Origin: Lingula anatina
Lineage: Eukaryota; Brachiopoda; Lingulata; Lingulida; Lingulidae
Direction: 5' to 3'
DNA length: 64,000 nucleotides
Assembly: GCF_001039355.2 (NCBI RefSeq)
Contig: NW_019776145.1
Coordinates: 34,469-98,468 of the forward strand
The notes under the pieces were generated by a model. That model was not told the DNA's origin and did no database searches. It saw nothing but the letters and a program-made list of their open reading frames with translations. The first letter of the stretch is position 1; the number at the start of each line of letters is the position of its first letter. Positions 23,469-34,959 of the stretch are shown here, piece after piece. A program made the position numbers and the translations under genes.

Positions 23469-25603
23469 AAACTAACCTTGTTGAACACCTGCGTCATATA
23501 TTACAGTTTGCATTGCAGAGGCTATTCAACCCCTTAAATTCTGTACCAATTCTGCCTGGCATTCCTGGATTTCTGCACAAATGGGACAATTTTCCACAAA
23601 CCATTTTTGCCCTTGTGAAGGAATGTCGCGCCGCCTACAGGAGATAATTGCACTATGCTAAAGACACAGACGCTATAAGACACGTTTCCCTTAACGAGCA
23701 CATCCTGTTGCAAATTGTGTGTACATGTGGTGACATTTGTTAGTGTCTTTTTGATTTTATAGACACCTTTTTTTTACCTCTGTGGAAATCACTGTGGAAC
23801 ATCAGATTTCTGACATATAAGGGGGCTTTAAGACGTCGACTGCATCTGGAATAAAAAAAACTGTTTGAAATGCTTTAGAAATGTAAGGTGATCATTTGTA
23901 AACAAAAGCACATGCGATTGGAGGTTGAACAACCTTTTTGACCAAGAGTGTATATATGTTTTTATTTTTCAATTTTATTTCAGGCGCATTGCTGCGCCAT
24001 TCAGAATTCAATCACAGAGTTCGTATCTCGGGTAGCTTCTGCGAAACTGGATGACGTCACCTATTCCACTAGGTACTGGCCCAACCAGTATTCTGCAGTT
24101 TGTTGGTGAATCTCTGGCTGAAATAAACCCATCCCTCGCCACAAACTCGAGGCGAGGCACCTCATCTCAGTTTACTGCACATAAATATCAAGACAAGAAC
24201 CACTTTCTAGGCGAGAAACCTATGAAGCTATAGTCCTCATTCACTGATCCATCTTGTGCACTGCATTGGGAGCGCTCTCCAAACGCACGCCAGGTGCCCG
24301 GCTCTGAATTGTGTGTGTTTGATGAAGTGAATTTAAATACAACACTTTTGCTGAATCATTTAGATTATCACATGCAATCCACTTGTGAAAGATTGTAACT
24401 TTTGTCTAGAAGGCTTAATTATAGTGTTGAATTACGTACCACTACCAGTTAAGTGATAGGCCCTACATGTACCATTAACATTTCTCAGGGGATTTTTTCT
24501 ACTTTTGTAACGTGCAACTGAAATTGAAATTGTTTATTTATGAAACTAGAAAAGATTCAGGACAACAAAATCAGTGAAAGGGAACAGCCCTCAGCCCAAC
24601 AGAAATCACTATCATCATTAATGGGGTTATCTACAATGTGACAGAGATTCCGGGTGAGACGAACAGGTAAACAGAAGGGCGTTTACAAGTTCATCTGATG
24701 CAACTGAAGTTAATTACGGCTTTGGAAAAACAAGCGGGTTGTTAACAACTCGCTCTTCAGTATTTGAAGGTAAAAAAGCTAGTAAAAAAAGCAGGATGGT
24801 TGAAGAAGAAAACGTGCCTGTAGGAGCCACAAGTTAAAATTCATATATGAAATTAAGTATTTAGATTCAGTTATTTTATAGTATTTTTTAAATTCTATTT
24901 ATTTATAGATGTGTATTTTCAAAAACGTGTATGTCAAGTGTACATGTAAATAAATTCAATCAAGTAGAACAACGTGTAGATTATACGGAGGTAAGTTTAA
25001 TTTTGTATCGCAGATGTGGGACATCAGTTGAACGAACCAGATTTTTTCTTTTTTTGAAATCATGTTATCTGTAGAATAGCATATTTTCTGTATTACCCCT
25101 CACATTGGTTTTCTGCCCAATCCAAGAACATGGAACACGAACATCGCACATGAATTTTCTTCATGATGACTGAGGCTGCACTACAAGTAAAAGGTTTGTG
25201 CCCCTTTTCTGTATATTAGAAAATATTTGCAATATTTATCAGTCATATTGCTGCGTAGCCTCTGTCAGGCATGCAAACACCCGTATCAGGTATAACTCAG
25301 CTACTTCATTCTGGTCTTTAAATAATAAATAACTTTCAATTTGCCACGTTACTATATTTGACCTCTTTATTCGGAGAACCTGTAGTACATAATAGTAGCA
25401 GATAATGGAAAAAGATCATCTGAGAGCATTATGGACCGCGTTAGAGGTATGTCATAATTGATGTCGTTGTTTATTCAGTTATTATCTTTGTCTGTGTTCA
25501 GCCGGAAGGATGACTACTGTAGAGGCAGCTTGCTGACAGGGTTTGTCATACAGTTAATTCTCTTTGAGACCTGTTAAATATACCGGTATCATGTTGATCT
25601 TTA

Positions 25604-25840
25604 GTGTGTGTGTGTGTGTGTGTGTGTTTGTGTGTGTGCAAAATAGGCCACAAATGTGATTGGGGATCACGTTATCATTCGTTCAGACAGAGAGAGAGAG
25701 AGAGAGAGAGAGAGGGAAGAGAGAGTGCACGAGTATGTGTGTGTGTGTGTGTGAGAGAGAGTTTGCGTGCGTGCCTGTGTGTGTACATGGTGTGTGTGCC
25801 TGTGTGCGTGCGTGTGTGTGTGAGATAGAGAGAGAGAGAG
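25604..25840. repeat. Compound TG/GA microsatellite
   Basis: Alternating (TG) and (GA) runs with GTGC variants. Frames across it are low-complexity artefacts. Confidence 0.9.
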
Positions 25841-26995
25841 GTGGAGAGCTAGATTAACCATGTGTTGTCTCAAGATTATCATCAGTGAGATAGATAAAAA
25901 TATGGCAGGAGTGTCCATTGCTGTTAATTTTGGTGTAGTGAAAATGACGCTTGGAAATGGACGTCAGAATTTCGAAATACACTGGAGAGGATATTATGTT
26001 GTATCGATCCTTACACAGGAAGGACATTTAATCCCCACCCCAACCCCCAGCCTTTATTCACCCAGGTTCATGTTATGTTATAAATATCGGGGAGTGATCG
26101 TAGAGTAACAACCAGTCCAGGTTGATTCAAGTGGTACTTATATACCTACGCCTGTCGCTCAAAGATGGCATTGGTAGTTTATGAATAGTCTCACCTGTCA
26201 ACATTTAAGTATTGTTTAATATTTTCTGTCTGTTTGAAGATGAATGGCCGTCTGTAAGAACGCGCATATAGCTACCGGTATACACGAAAGCCCCCCCCCC
26301 CCCACCCCACCCATATTAATATAATTTGCTGTTTAAGAATCAGGCATCTTGATGCCTTCCAAGGTTCCTGAAAGTGATGGTTGACTGGCTCATGTCTAAT
26401 TCATTAATGTAGAACGTTGCTTACGTGTTGTCAGACATCTGTAATCTTGCTCGCCCGTCTCCTTTGCGAATTGACGCTTGGGAATGACCGAAACAAATCA
26501 TTTAACTAAAATGGTTTTATTAGCTTGTTATTATCTTCTCGTATCCCGAGTTGCCCATGCATACATGTAGATTGTTTCGTTTATGTTCTGTTATATGCGT
26601 ATATTTCTGTCTTATTCATGCCTCAGTGTTGTGTGTTCGTAGTTAAGATGATGTTGGATGAAACCGTCATGTACAACTTTGTCTAATACTTTTAACTTTA
26701 ACCGTGCTTTATTAAATAACCATTAAAACACGAATAATTAACAAAGAATATTCCAGTTTCGCAGAATAGTCAAATTCTCTTCCACTAAATCATACGGCTG
26801 AATGATTTACGTTCCGTTTACTTACGGGTGCTTGATGTACTTACCCAATTACTCGACCAGCAGAGTATGTGAATATTTCATAACATATATGTCAGTAATT
26901 CATAAAGTAAATTATTGTGTTCAGTCGTACAGGTACAATGTATGATTTGTACCGAGTTTGTGTTCTATTTGTCATATTCCTGGTGTACTATTTCT

Positions 26996-27030
26996 AAAAA
27001 AAAATAAAATAAAATAAAATAAAATAAAAT
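26996..27030. repeat. AAAAT microsatellite
   Basis: Tandem AAAAT units 240 bases upstream of the GT15 copy 4 frame. Confidence 0.85.
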
Positions 27031-27262
27031 ATGACGTGAGGGTGAATTTTAAAAGAGCGCAAATGTATTATGAGACATAAGCCTGTTATCAAATGTTCGT
27101 TTTAAACGAGCTTTATTCTAGCGACCTTAAAATTTTTCATACAGGTCCCTTCTGCCTTTCCTGCTGTGTGTCCTTAGTTAAAAGATATAAGAAAAAGTTT
27201 GGTTTGTGATTCGATTGTAACAGTTCAACCTGGCATTAAAAGTAAACCAATATTTGCTCCAG

Positions 27263-29014
27263 ATACCACGCATGCGCTGTCTTATGCGGTACAGATGGTC
27301 CACCATCGTCTTCATTTTCTTCTTCACGACAGCGCTCACGATCTTCATGCACCAAGTCAGTATGATGAACCAAATGATGCACAGAATAGAATATTTAGAG
27401 GCTGAAAGAGCAAGCCTCCTGGAGCGCCAGGCAGCCGTGAACGACGATTACAACGTTGAACCGGAGGAGCCCCTCACGCAGCCGCCCCCAAAGGATGGAG
27501 TTGACATGGACGCCGGCCACCGAGAATCCCCGCTGGGTGCAGTCAACCAAGGCGACCCTGCAGGAGTGCCAGTAATGGGGGATGAGGGCCAGCGACAGTC
27601 AGAGGGCCAAGTCAACCCGGTCTACCAGCCTCCCCAACCCGAGCTTCGAATCCCGCCAATCGAGGGTGCGAATCCTGACCACTTCATCATGGGGCCAGAC
27701 CAACAGCATGTGTTGGGACCCGTGCAGCAGCTGCCGAATTATCCCCTACCCCAGGGTCAGGTCCAGTACCCCCAGGGGCCGGGGCATCCCCAAGGAGTAA
27801 TGCCTCCGGTGCTGTATCAACCTCAGCCAGTGCCGGGAATGATACCACAGCCGTACCAACAACAGCAACAACTGTCACCGCAGCAGCAATTGTTACTACA
27901 GCAACAGCACCAACAACAGCAACAGCTTGCACAACAACAACAACAGTTTGGGCAACAACAGCACCAGCCGATGCTACAGCATCCGCACGTGATGCAACCG
28001 CAGGTTCCACAACATGTTTATCAGCAACCGCAACCGCAGCAGCAGCAGCAGCAGCCAGTGTATCAGCAACAGCAACAAGCACCTGTCCAGACCTCCGCAA
28101 CTTCACAAATTACTGCCAAGCAGGCAGAGTTCAGCAATAGAGAATATGCACGCTTTATGGAGATGATGAAAAAATGGCCGAGCGACAAACCCAAAGCTAC
28201 TATCTTTTATCTCCTCTACACGCAGCGCATAAGTAGATTCCGTGGTGCAATACAGAGTGTCGATAAATTTTTCAATAATCGCTTCCAATATCCCATTGTG
28301 TTGTTTCATGAGCCCGATCTGTTAGAAAGTCATAAGCAAGCCATCAATTCATGGACAACGTCAAATGTATTTTTCCAAATCGTGGAATTTATCATACCGG
28401 AGTGGATCAGAATGCCAGCAGATGACTGGTTGCACACGTGTGGGTTTGCCAGAATGGGGTACCGCCACATGTGTAGATTTCAAAGCGTTCTCGTCTCCCA
28501 GCAACCAATTTTACAACCAATAGAGTGGTATTGGCGCCTTGATGATGACTCTGAACTCCTAAGTGACGTCACGTATGACGTATTTAAGTTTATGCAGGAT
28601 CGTGATCTGACTTATGCCTACATCAGGCTCATATTTGACGTCATACCGGACTGTATAGCCGGCCTGAGAGGAAATACTACAAAGTATGTCCAAGAACAGA
28701 AACTAACACCAACATTCCTTGAGCGCTTGCCAGAAAACTTGGGTCTGTATAACAACTTCGAGTTATCGCGGTTCAGTTTTTGGCGTCGCCCGGATGTGAA
28801 GGCGTACCTAAATTATATCGATCACGCTGGCGGTATATTTTACAACCGCTGGGGAGACGCTCCTATCAAAACTACGGCTCTTGCTATATTTGAAAACCTA
28901 GACAAGATTTTTCAGCTCACCAACGTGCAGTATCATCACAAGAAGTTCAGTACGGAAGAGGACAATGTGCGACTGAGGCCGATTGAATCTTACTTGAAAC
29001 CGAAAGTTCAGTGA
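27263..29014 (+). CDS. GT15-family alpha-mannosyltransferase, copy 4, with long Gln/Pro-rich stem
   Basis: The open frame follows an acceptor-like site (tttgctccag|ATA) in the same position as in copies 1-3. The first ATG is 27272 (580 aa); an upstream exon could add residues, as in copy 3. A membrane anchor (STIVFIFFFTTALTIF) is followed by an acidic/proline stem and a glutamine-rich stretch at about residues 190-270, then the GT15 domain: YRHMCRFQSV, WYWRLDDDSELL, YNNFELSRFSFWRR, GGIFYNRWGDAPIKT and YHHK. RWGDAP and YHH are closer to the fungal consensus than in the other copies, so this may be the more conserved paralogue. AATAAA follows at 29132. The role should be lumenal Golgi mannosyl transfer; substrates are unknown. 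Confidence 0.88.
   Translation: MPRMRCLMRYRWSTIVFIFFFTTALTIFMHQVSMMNQMMHRIEYLEAERASLLERQAAVNDDYNVEPEEPLTQPPPKDGVDMDAGHRESPLGAVNQGDPAGVPVMGDEGQRQSEGQVNPVYQPPQPELRIPPIEGANPDHFIMGPDQQHVLGPVQQLPNYPLPQGQVQYPQGPGHPQGVMPPVLYQPQPVPGMIPQPYQQQQQLSPQQQLLLQQQHQQQQQLAQQQQQFGQQQHQPMLQHPHVMQPQVPQHVYQQPQPQQQQQQPVYQQQQQAPVQTSATSQITAKQAEFSNREYARFMEMMKKWPSDKPKATIFYLLYTQRISRFRGAIQSVDKFFNNRFQYPIVLFHEPDLLESHKQAINSWTTSNVFFQIVEFIIPEWIRMPADDWLHTCGFARMGYRHMCRFQSVLVSQQPILQPIEWYWRLDDDSELLSDVTYDVFKFMQDRDLTYAYIRLIFDVIPDCIAGLRGNTTKYVQEQKLTPTFLERLPENLGLYNNFELSRFSFWRRPDVKAYLNYIDHAGGIFYNRWGDAPIKTTALAIFENLDKIFQLTNVQYHHKKFSTEEDNVRLRPIESYLKPKVQ
27860..28085 (+). repeat. CAG/CAA-rich polyglutamine-coding tract in the copy 4 stem
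   Basis: Mixed CAA and CAG codons encode runs of Gln broken by Pro, His, Leu and Val (for example QQQQQLSPQQQLLLQQQHQQ). Mixed codons argue for a partly stabilised repeat. The tract lies between the membrane anchor and the catalytic domain, absent from copies 1-3. Confidence 0.8.
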
Positions 29015-29131
29015 ACTGATTGCAATGTTTTTACATTGAAGAATATGGTCTTCACATTGAACTTAAATACAGATTTAAACATTACTTGTAATAGGACACG
29101 CATGTAGTTAGTGTTTTTAATTGTCAGTGAG

Positions 29132-29137
29132 AATAAA
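29132..29137 (+). terminator. Polyadenylation signal AATAAA of GT15 copy 4
   Basis: AATAAA lies 118 bases beyond the copy 4 stop. Nothing gene-like competes for it. Confidence 0.5.
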
Positions 29138-29139
29138 TG

Positions 29140-32060
29140 GATTAAAATAATACAAACGGTAACAATGCAAGTGGGATTTTACTTTGTGTAACTACTAGTA
29201 TTCATGATCTTGGAAAATTCAGATGTATTTTTTTTTTCCTTTTTTAACTTAACCTTTACAAAGTAATTATATATTGTGTTATTTAAAGTACCCCCACCCA
29301 GATACATTGTATTTCAACGGTTTTTAAAAATTTGAAATGCAAAATATATGAAAACGTTAGGCGTTGATTAGTCCGAAATTAAGAAAACGTATGCACACGT
29401 TCAACTGAATCACCAAAGAAAATCTAGATCGGTTTTGCGTCAAAAACAAAGCAAAAATATCAAATTGATTCGTCGTTTTTAATACGTTTCGGTAGATCAT
29501 TAAATTTTACAGGTTTATCTGTCTTTCTGTCTCTCTGTCTCTCTCTCTCCCTTCCTTCCTCCCTCCCTATTCAGCTCGTGCGGTCCATTTTGATTTCGAC
29601 AAATTAATATCTGTAAAAGTAACAGGGTATTAGATTTGACGTGTTAGATTTAGCGCCGAATGGGTCAAGTCAAATTTTATATGTTTTTCTTCGTTTGAGC
29701 TTTCTTTCAAGATCTACCAGTACTGATGAGAGGAAAGCCCAATAGTGGTGTTACATATCGATCTTCAACCCTAGCAGGCCTGATTTGAGATTCCCTCCGG
29801 CATTTGAACCCGCACTGGTCCACAAATTTATCAAAGCATTCTCTGGAGACTGTTGTGCATGGGGCTTTCCTTTCATCTGCGTTTTTAGCGGTTTTCCCAT
29901 CGACGAAGGTTGATTGCGTGAAATGTGACATAATAAGTCCATTTCTCAATTTTGTTACCTGCGGCGCAGTCAACCAGGACAATGGGTCGCAGATTTAATC
30001 TTCTTCTAACATCAGGCCTACCCAACTACCAGACTCGGCACATAAGGATCCTGAATTAACCGGTATATCTGACCACACTACCCGTTTTCAAGGTGTGTGT
30101 CAGATCGCATTTCGGAGTATCAGTCAGAACACCGACAGGATGAGTCCACGCTCGGCTGTCACCTTAATTGGATAGTAAACGATTGTCGTAAAATCGAACA
30201 ACCTTAGACTGCCACATTAATCTAATACAATGCAAAAAACCTTATCAAAAGTGGTTAAAGCATTCAAACCGAATGTCGTTAAGTCCCCATATACCCCCAT
30301 AGAGACAATAAAATAGAGTACTTTAAAGTAAGAGTACAGTCTAAGGTTGTTCTAGGTGGTTTTCAAATTTATGCACCCGGTTAAAAATCATATAGCGATT
30401 CTACGACAATCGTTTACTATCCAATCAAGGTGACAGCCGAGCGTGGATGAGCCCGCGGTCGTCCTACAAAATTTGTTCTGGGGTGTGATACCCCGAAATG
30501 CGATCTGACACACACCTTGAAAACGGGTAGTGTGGTCCGATATACCGGTTAATTCAGGATCCTTATGTGCCGAGTCTGGTAGTTGGGTAGGCCTGAACAT
30601 TTTGCAAACAGAGGCCAATCCGCCACTGGCTGTATTAGACCCGGACCATACGCTTGATACTTGTATTTCTAACTATTTATCTATTGTTTTTTAATGTGCG
30701 TCGTGAACAAAATTGTGATACAATGTGATGAGGGCATTGAGTACTATTTCCAATCTTTCTTTCAACATATACAGCTTCCGGTGTCGAGATTGAGAATTAA
30801 TAATCGTCCATTCATTGTCGATTTTAATTCTAAAAAGACCCCAACCAGAAAATCGTAGTAGCTCTTCGAACTCACATTTCATTTCATAATTATTGAAATT
30901 ATCAGCGCTCCTCGATGATTTCAGTCCCTTGTGAAATATCCCCCCCCCCCGAACAAATACGTGTATCGATTTAATGTAATGCATGAAACGGCGATGCATA
31001 TTCACCTAACGACACCTTTACCGATTTGGATTAGCTGCTAGGACTTGTTTAGGGATTTTGTGGCGACTTATCTGTACATGCACCTGAAATAGTTATGAAA
31101 GTAACCAGATTATATAGAAATAAACATCAAACGTGCGACCTCATCAACAAAAACGTTTAATACAAAACAAAGAAAAAAGAAAACATGATCCTTTTCATTT
31201 CACGAAAACTTCTCCATTTTAACTCTTGATAGGAAGACTTCCACTTGGACAAAGTTTTACTAGCTGATGGTCTTTTATGTGATAAAATATATACATATTC
31301 CAAATAACCACGTGTTTCTTGGCGTCAAGTCTGCTTTTCAGTTATTATCCTTGCAGTAAAACAGGACATAATGGCATACCACTAAATGGTATCGAGAGTT
31401 GAAAGATTCCATTGCACCATTAATAATCGAACTGTCTCACGAGACATCCTCCAGCCATTCCCGCCATTGTACGGCGATACTAGGGCATCAAAATAAAGGC
31501 GCTGCTGCGAAACGTTTTCAATGTTATCTAGGGCACGACTTCGTAGCCCTTGAGTGAAAACCTCGATAGCCTTCATGATCTCTTTGAGCGCTTGAAATTT
31601 ATCTCACACCTTTTGGAAAACACGAATAACAACGCTCAATACCATCTTTTATAAGCCAATACCAAGTCAAGTAAATTTCCATTGCTATATTTTGTGGAAT
31701 AGACACACCTAAAGCTACAATATGGACGAACAACGACGACCGCAAATAATAACTTTGTTTTTAATCAGTTTTTATGTATTTCAGGTACATATAATACATA
31801 CAAATTTTGTAAAGAAAATGTTTCCTCTTCTAAGATGATTTTTAAAGCCAGGTACAGCACCCAATAGATTAAATGAGTAAAAACAACAACTCTGCCTTGC
31901 CCTAAATTTTGTTCCTTTTATCAGATAGCTAACACTCATCAAATGTAATTGTTCCATTGTAAAGTATCCTTATTACAGAATTAGCTTCACATTTCAATTT
32001 CCCGCCTCACATTTCGAACAACAGTTATCCATCAGGTTTTTTATGTTTTCCCACATCAGA
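29140..32060. other. Spacer after GT15 copy 4
   Basis: Apart from the 583-bp foldback element no gene is supported. Minus-strand frames at 29707-29982 (91 codons) and 30691-31005 (104 codons) are not recognised and lack good splice or start context. Confidence 0.4.
30013..30595. mobile_element. 583-bp long-TIR (foldback) element with 5-bp target duplication
   Basis: The two arms are about 200 bases each and nearly identical when inverted (CAGGCCTACCCAACTACCAG at the left tip, the same on the minus strand at the right tip). Inner matches reach GAACAACCTTAGACTG / CAGTCTAAGGTTGTTC near 30200 and 30340. It is flanked by direct AACAT at 30008-30012 and 30596-30600. There is no transposase frame; this is a non-autonomous foldback-type transposon. 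Confidence 0.85.
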
Positions 32061-32065
32061 TTCAC

Positions 32066-34887
32066 TCACTTTTTCCTCGTCAGTTTTTCGTGCATATTTC
32101 TCAGCGCATCATTCCACTTAATTGCCTGCTGCTTAAGATTGGACATGAGGTACATTTGGCATCCGTCCTTGGTCTGCCGCAGGGCCTCGGTGTTATCTTT
32201 GAACGAATTGTGGAACTTCCCTCGTATACTAGACCATATACCATCCCCCTCATCCTCCTTCTCCTCGTCTGAGTCGCTTCCATCGTGGATTCCCTGGTCC
32301 GCCAGGAACCTCTCGTGAGAAACGCTGGTTCCACAAGCTCCGACCGCTTCCAGAGACTCCGTGGGTGGCTGTACCTAAAATCGAAAATGAACGCCATTTC
32401 AAAATCAAAACGCTAATTAAAAGGTGACACGAAAAAACGCAATCAGGATGGCTGAAGAGGTCTGTACTCCTTTGATTCTGAAAAATCACAGATCCTTGGT
32501 TTAAACAGAAATCTCTTAAGATGTACGCGTAGGGCATCAGGAAAATGGCAATCTTGGCAAATTTGCTTCAACAAAAAATCGAGAAGTACTAATTATATAA
32601 TTTAAAGACGAGGAAGAAGCGATGAACTGGCAGGGTCCAAAATTCATTAAATATCGCTGACTTTTATTGAGCCAGCATTCGCTAGAGAGGGTGAGAACCC
32701 ATGGCGTTTCAAGTATTTAACAATAAAAATAAACAAGAAACAGACAGAAAAAACAACAGCAGTTACCGACATCATTTGTATAAATTTATTTACCGGTATT
32801 TTACAATAAAAAACTGGATATAAAGGGGATTGATTGGCACTAACCCATGATGTTCATTCTATAGCTTTTCGCGTCCACATACGGATCGTTATTATCGCAA
32901 TTGTTCTTAGTTAGAGCACTAGGAGGACCATTACAGATTCTCGTATCGCTCATCAAAATTGGAGTTCAAGTACATTAATACTGCTGTGCAGAAAGAACTA
33001 ACGGTATTAGTTGGATGCACGCGTCGTTAACCGCCGCGTCCTGTAATACATGGTGGTCACCAAGGGGGTGTTACAACTCCCCTGCTCCCTTGATTCCATC
33101 GGTGTGCACAGTGTATGACGTGCACTTACTAAGCGATCACAAAAAAGTAACATGTAACATTGGGGACTGATGCGTTGTAATTTGGCGCCAGCCACAATAA
33201 CCGGCGAGCAGCTCCTTCAGCATTGCATGAGAGACAAAGTGCTTTTCATTTCGTCAGAAAACCAAAAAGGAGGGTAATAGTTATTATACCTTCTGAAGAA
33301 AAAGATATTCCCGCCATTCCCGTGATTGTAGCCACAGTAGAAGCAATGGCACGTTGTTTAGAGGCAATATATTAACGTGAATGAAGACTATAATTACAAA
33401 ACCACAAATACAGTCAAAAGATACACGGTACACACTGCAGCGATTCCTTAAAGAGCATAGCGTCAAAATAGGAACACTAGATTGGTTCGAGTCTCATAAG
33501 GAAATGGCAGTCCAAAGTTGGGCAACAATCCCCACCTCGCGGTCTTCAGCTAATTTCTTCCGAACTTGACAGGAAGCATGGAGTCTGCTCACAACGCTAC
33601 GAATAAGAAATGACGCAATTCACAACAATGGAGTTTTCGGGGCCATTCTAAGTGCGGTTCTTCCCCTAATTGCTCAAAAGTGTTCTTATGGGTACACCAT
33701 TAGCCAAGGAGACGAACCAGAATTCTGCTGTAGACTGATCCTTTGGAAACTCGATTTTTGTGCGTATTGTGCCACTCTTTCTTAGAGAAGGTACAGGCAA
33801 TGTTCTCTTTTGAAGACACATCTGTAGTTTTACGAGGACGACCTGTGCTGTTGCTTGATTGCACATGGTGGCTAAAGAGGGTACCTCGAGCAATTCCAAG
33901 ATGAACAGCAATGCCCACTTTGTTTGGGTCCTGCACACCACATCCCCAACACTTGCCAACTTGCCAAACTCTTCTTGGGCATATGCGACGAGGCATAGTC
34001 ACTATTCAGACCTGCTGTGCAAAATTTGACTAACGTACCTTCGCCAATTGAGCATTACCAGATGAAACGGTTCAACATCAATAACTTGCAAATTGTTTAT
34101 TTGAAATATCTATAGCTAGGTAAAACGTTTTGTGCAAATTGTCACCGTGGAGTTTATAGAAGCAAATACAAAAAAAAAATCCCATCATTTTTGGCATAAG
34201 AACACTTTTGAGCAATTAGGGGAAGAACCGCACTTAGAATGGCCCCGAAAACTCCATTGTTGTGAATTGCGTCATTTCTTATTCGTAGCGTTGTGAGCAG
34301 ACTCCATGCTTCCTGTAAAACAAATTGAAAAATATAATGAACAAAATGGACAAGAAACATGTTTTCTCTCTCTCTCCCCCCCCCCCCCCCAACACACACA
34401 GGCACATGCACACGCACACATACACACTCTTATCCACATATAAGCGCAAGGAATCACATACTTCTGAACAAATTCAAATAATCTCCAGTAATTTTACTAA
34501 AAATAATTTTTCATACATATTTGGTGATGCCGGCTTTCATTTTACCATTTTTAAACCGTGGGCTGCCGTATATTACTCGAGTATATTGGCTTAACGGTAC
34601 ATGCAATATGGTCCTTCTATCTTTAATCAAATTAAAGACATGCATTTTAGAATCAAAAACAAACGTGGTTTAAAACCCATTGCTACATTTCTTATCAAAG
34701 AGCCAATATCTACATGCATGGGTATCTACATACAACTTAAATGGCACGATAAAATGAAAAGATATCTACAGAACTGAAAACATACCCTTGGAGTATTGTC
34801 GCTGAATTCCGTTATTTCATCTTCCGTCCACTTCTTCTGATTGCATCCAGCTTTACTTGGGGTGGTCGAATTTGCCTGTGAAGCCAT
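32066..34887 (-). CDS. Unrecognised gene: two supported exons and one doubtful exon
   Basis: Exon 34887-34786 encodes 34 residues from an ATG (MASQANSTTPSK ... QKKWTEDEITEFSDNTPR, faintly SANT/Myb-like around KKWTEDE) and ends at donor GTATG in phase 0. An acceptor (ttgttttacag) at 34314 opens a second phase-0 stretch, EAWSLLTTLRIRNDAIHNNG, but no convincing donor follows it and the frame stops after about 50 codons. A last exon, 32374-32066, starts after cgattttag in phase 0 and encodes 102 residues with an acidic run (DGSDSDEEKEDEGDG) and a basic C-terminus ending LRNMHEKLTRKK, stop. I do not recognise the protein. A transposon-derived Myb-like factor is possible. The joining of these exons is inference. 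Confidence 0.4.
33569..33690 (+). repeat. 122-bp perfect inverted repeat, left arm, carrying a duplicated exon
   Basis: This is identical, inverted, to 34195-34316 over all 122 bases. It starts at the acceptor (acag|GAAGC) and covers an EAWSLLTTLRIRNDAIHNNG-coding exon. On this strand a donor-like GG|GTACAC follows the arm; the other arm lacks it. Confidence 0.85.
33700..34002 (-). pseudogene. Tc1/mariner-like transposase N-terminal remnant
   Basis: A 100-codon minus-strand frame contains the order expected of a Tc1-type DNA-binding region: a HTH-like IAVHLGIARGTLFSHHV, the GRPRKTT hook motif, and a distal SVYSRILVRLLG resembling TVxRxLxxxGL. The frame stops there and the DDE catalytic domain is not seen. 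It lies between the arms of the 122-bp inverted repeat. Confidence 0.5.
34195..34316 (-). repeat. 122-bp perfect inverted repeat, right arm
   Basis: This is the inverted partner of 33569-33690. The arms differ in flanking sequence immediately outside both ends. The 504-base spacer between them holds the Tc1-like remnant. Confidence 0.85.
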
Positions 34888-34959
34888 ACTTCTAACTGAT
34901 TCGTTCCTTGTGATACAACTTTCGATCAGAAAAATTAACAAGAAATAATTGTACAATAA

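Larger units (their letters stand above)
23470..27262. other. Spacer upstream of GT15 copy 4
   Basis: No supported gene. Short frames such as 24051-24233 (60 codons) have no recognisable domain. A 5' exon of copy 4 may lie here, but I could not pick one donor over others. Confidence 0.4.

Noticed and set aside
25604-25918. Frames of 65-83 codons in the TG/GA tract
   Set aside because: Low-complexity dipeptide repeats from a microsatellite.
27687-28106. Minus-strand Ala/Val-rich 139-codon frame
   Set aside because: It is the antisense of the CAG/CAA tract in GT15 copy 4.
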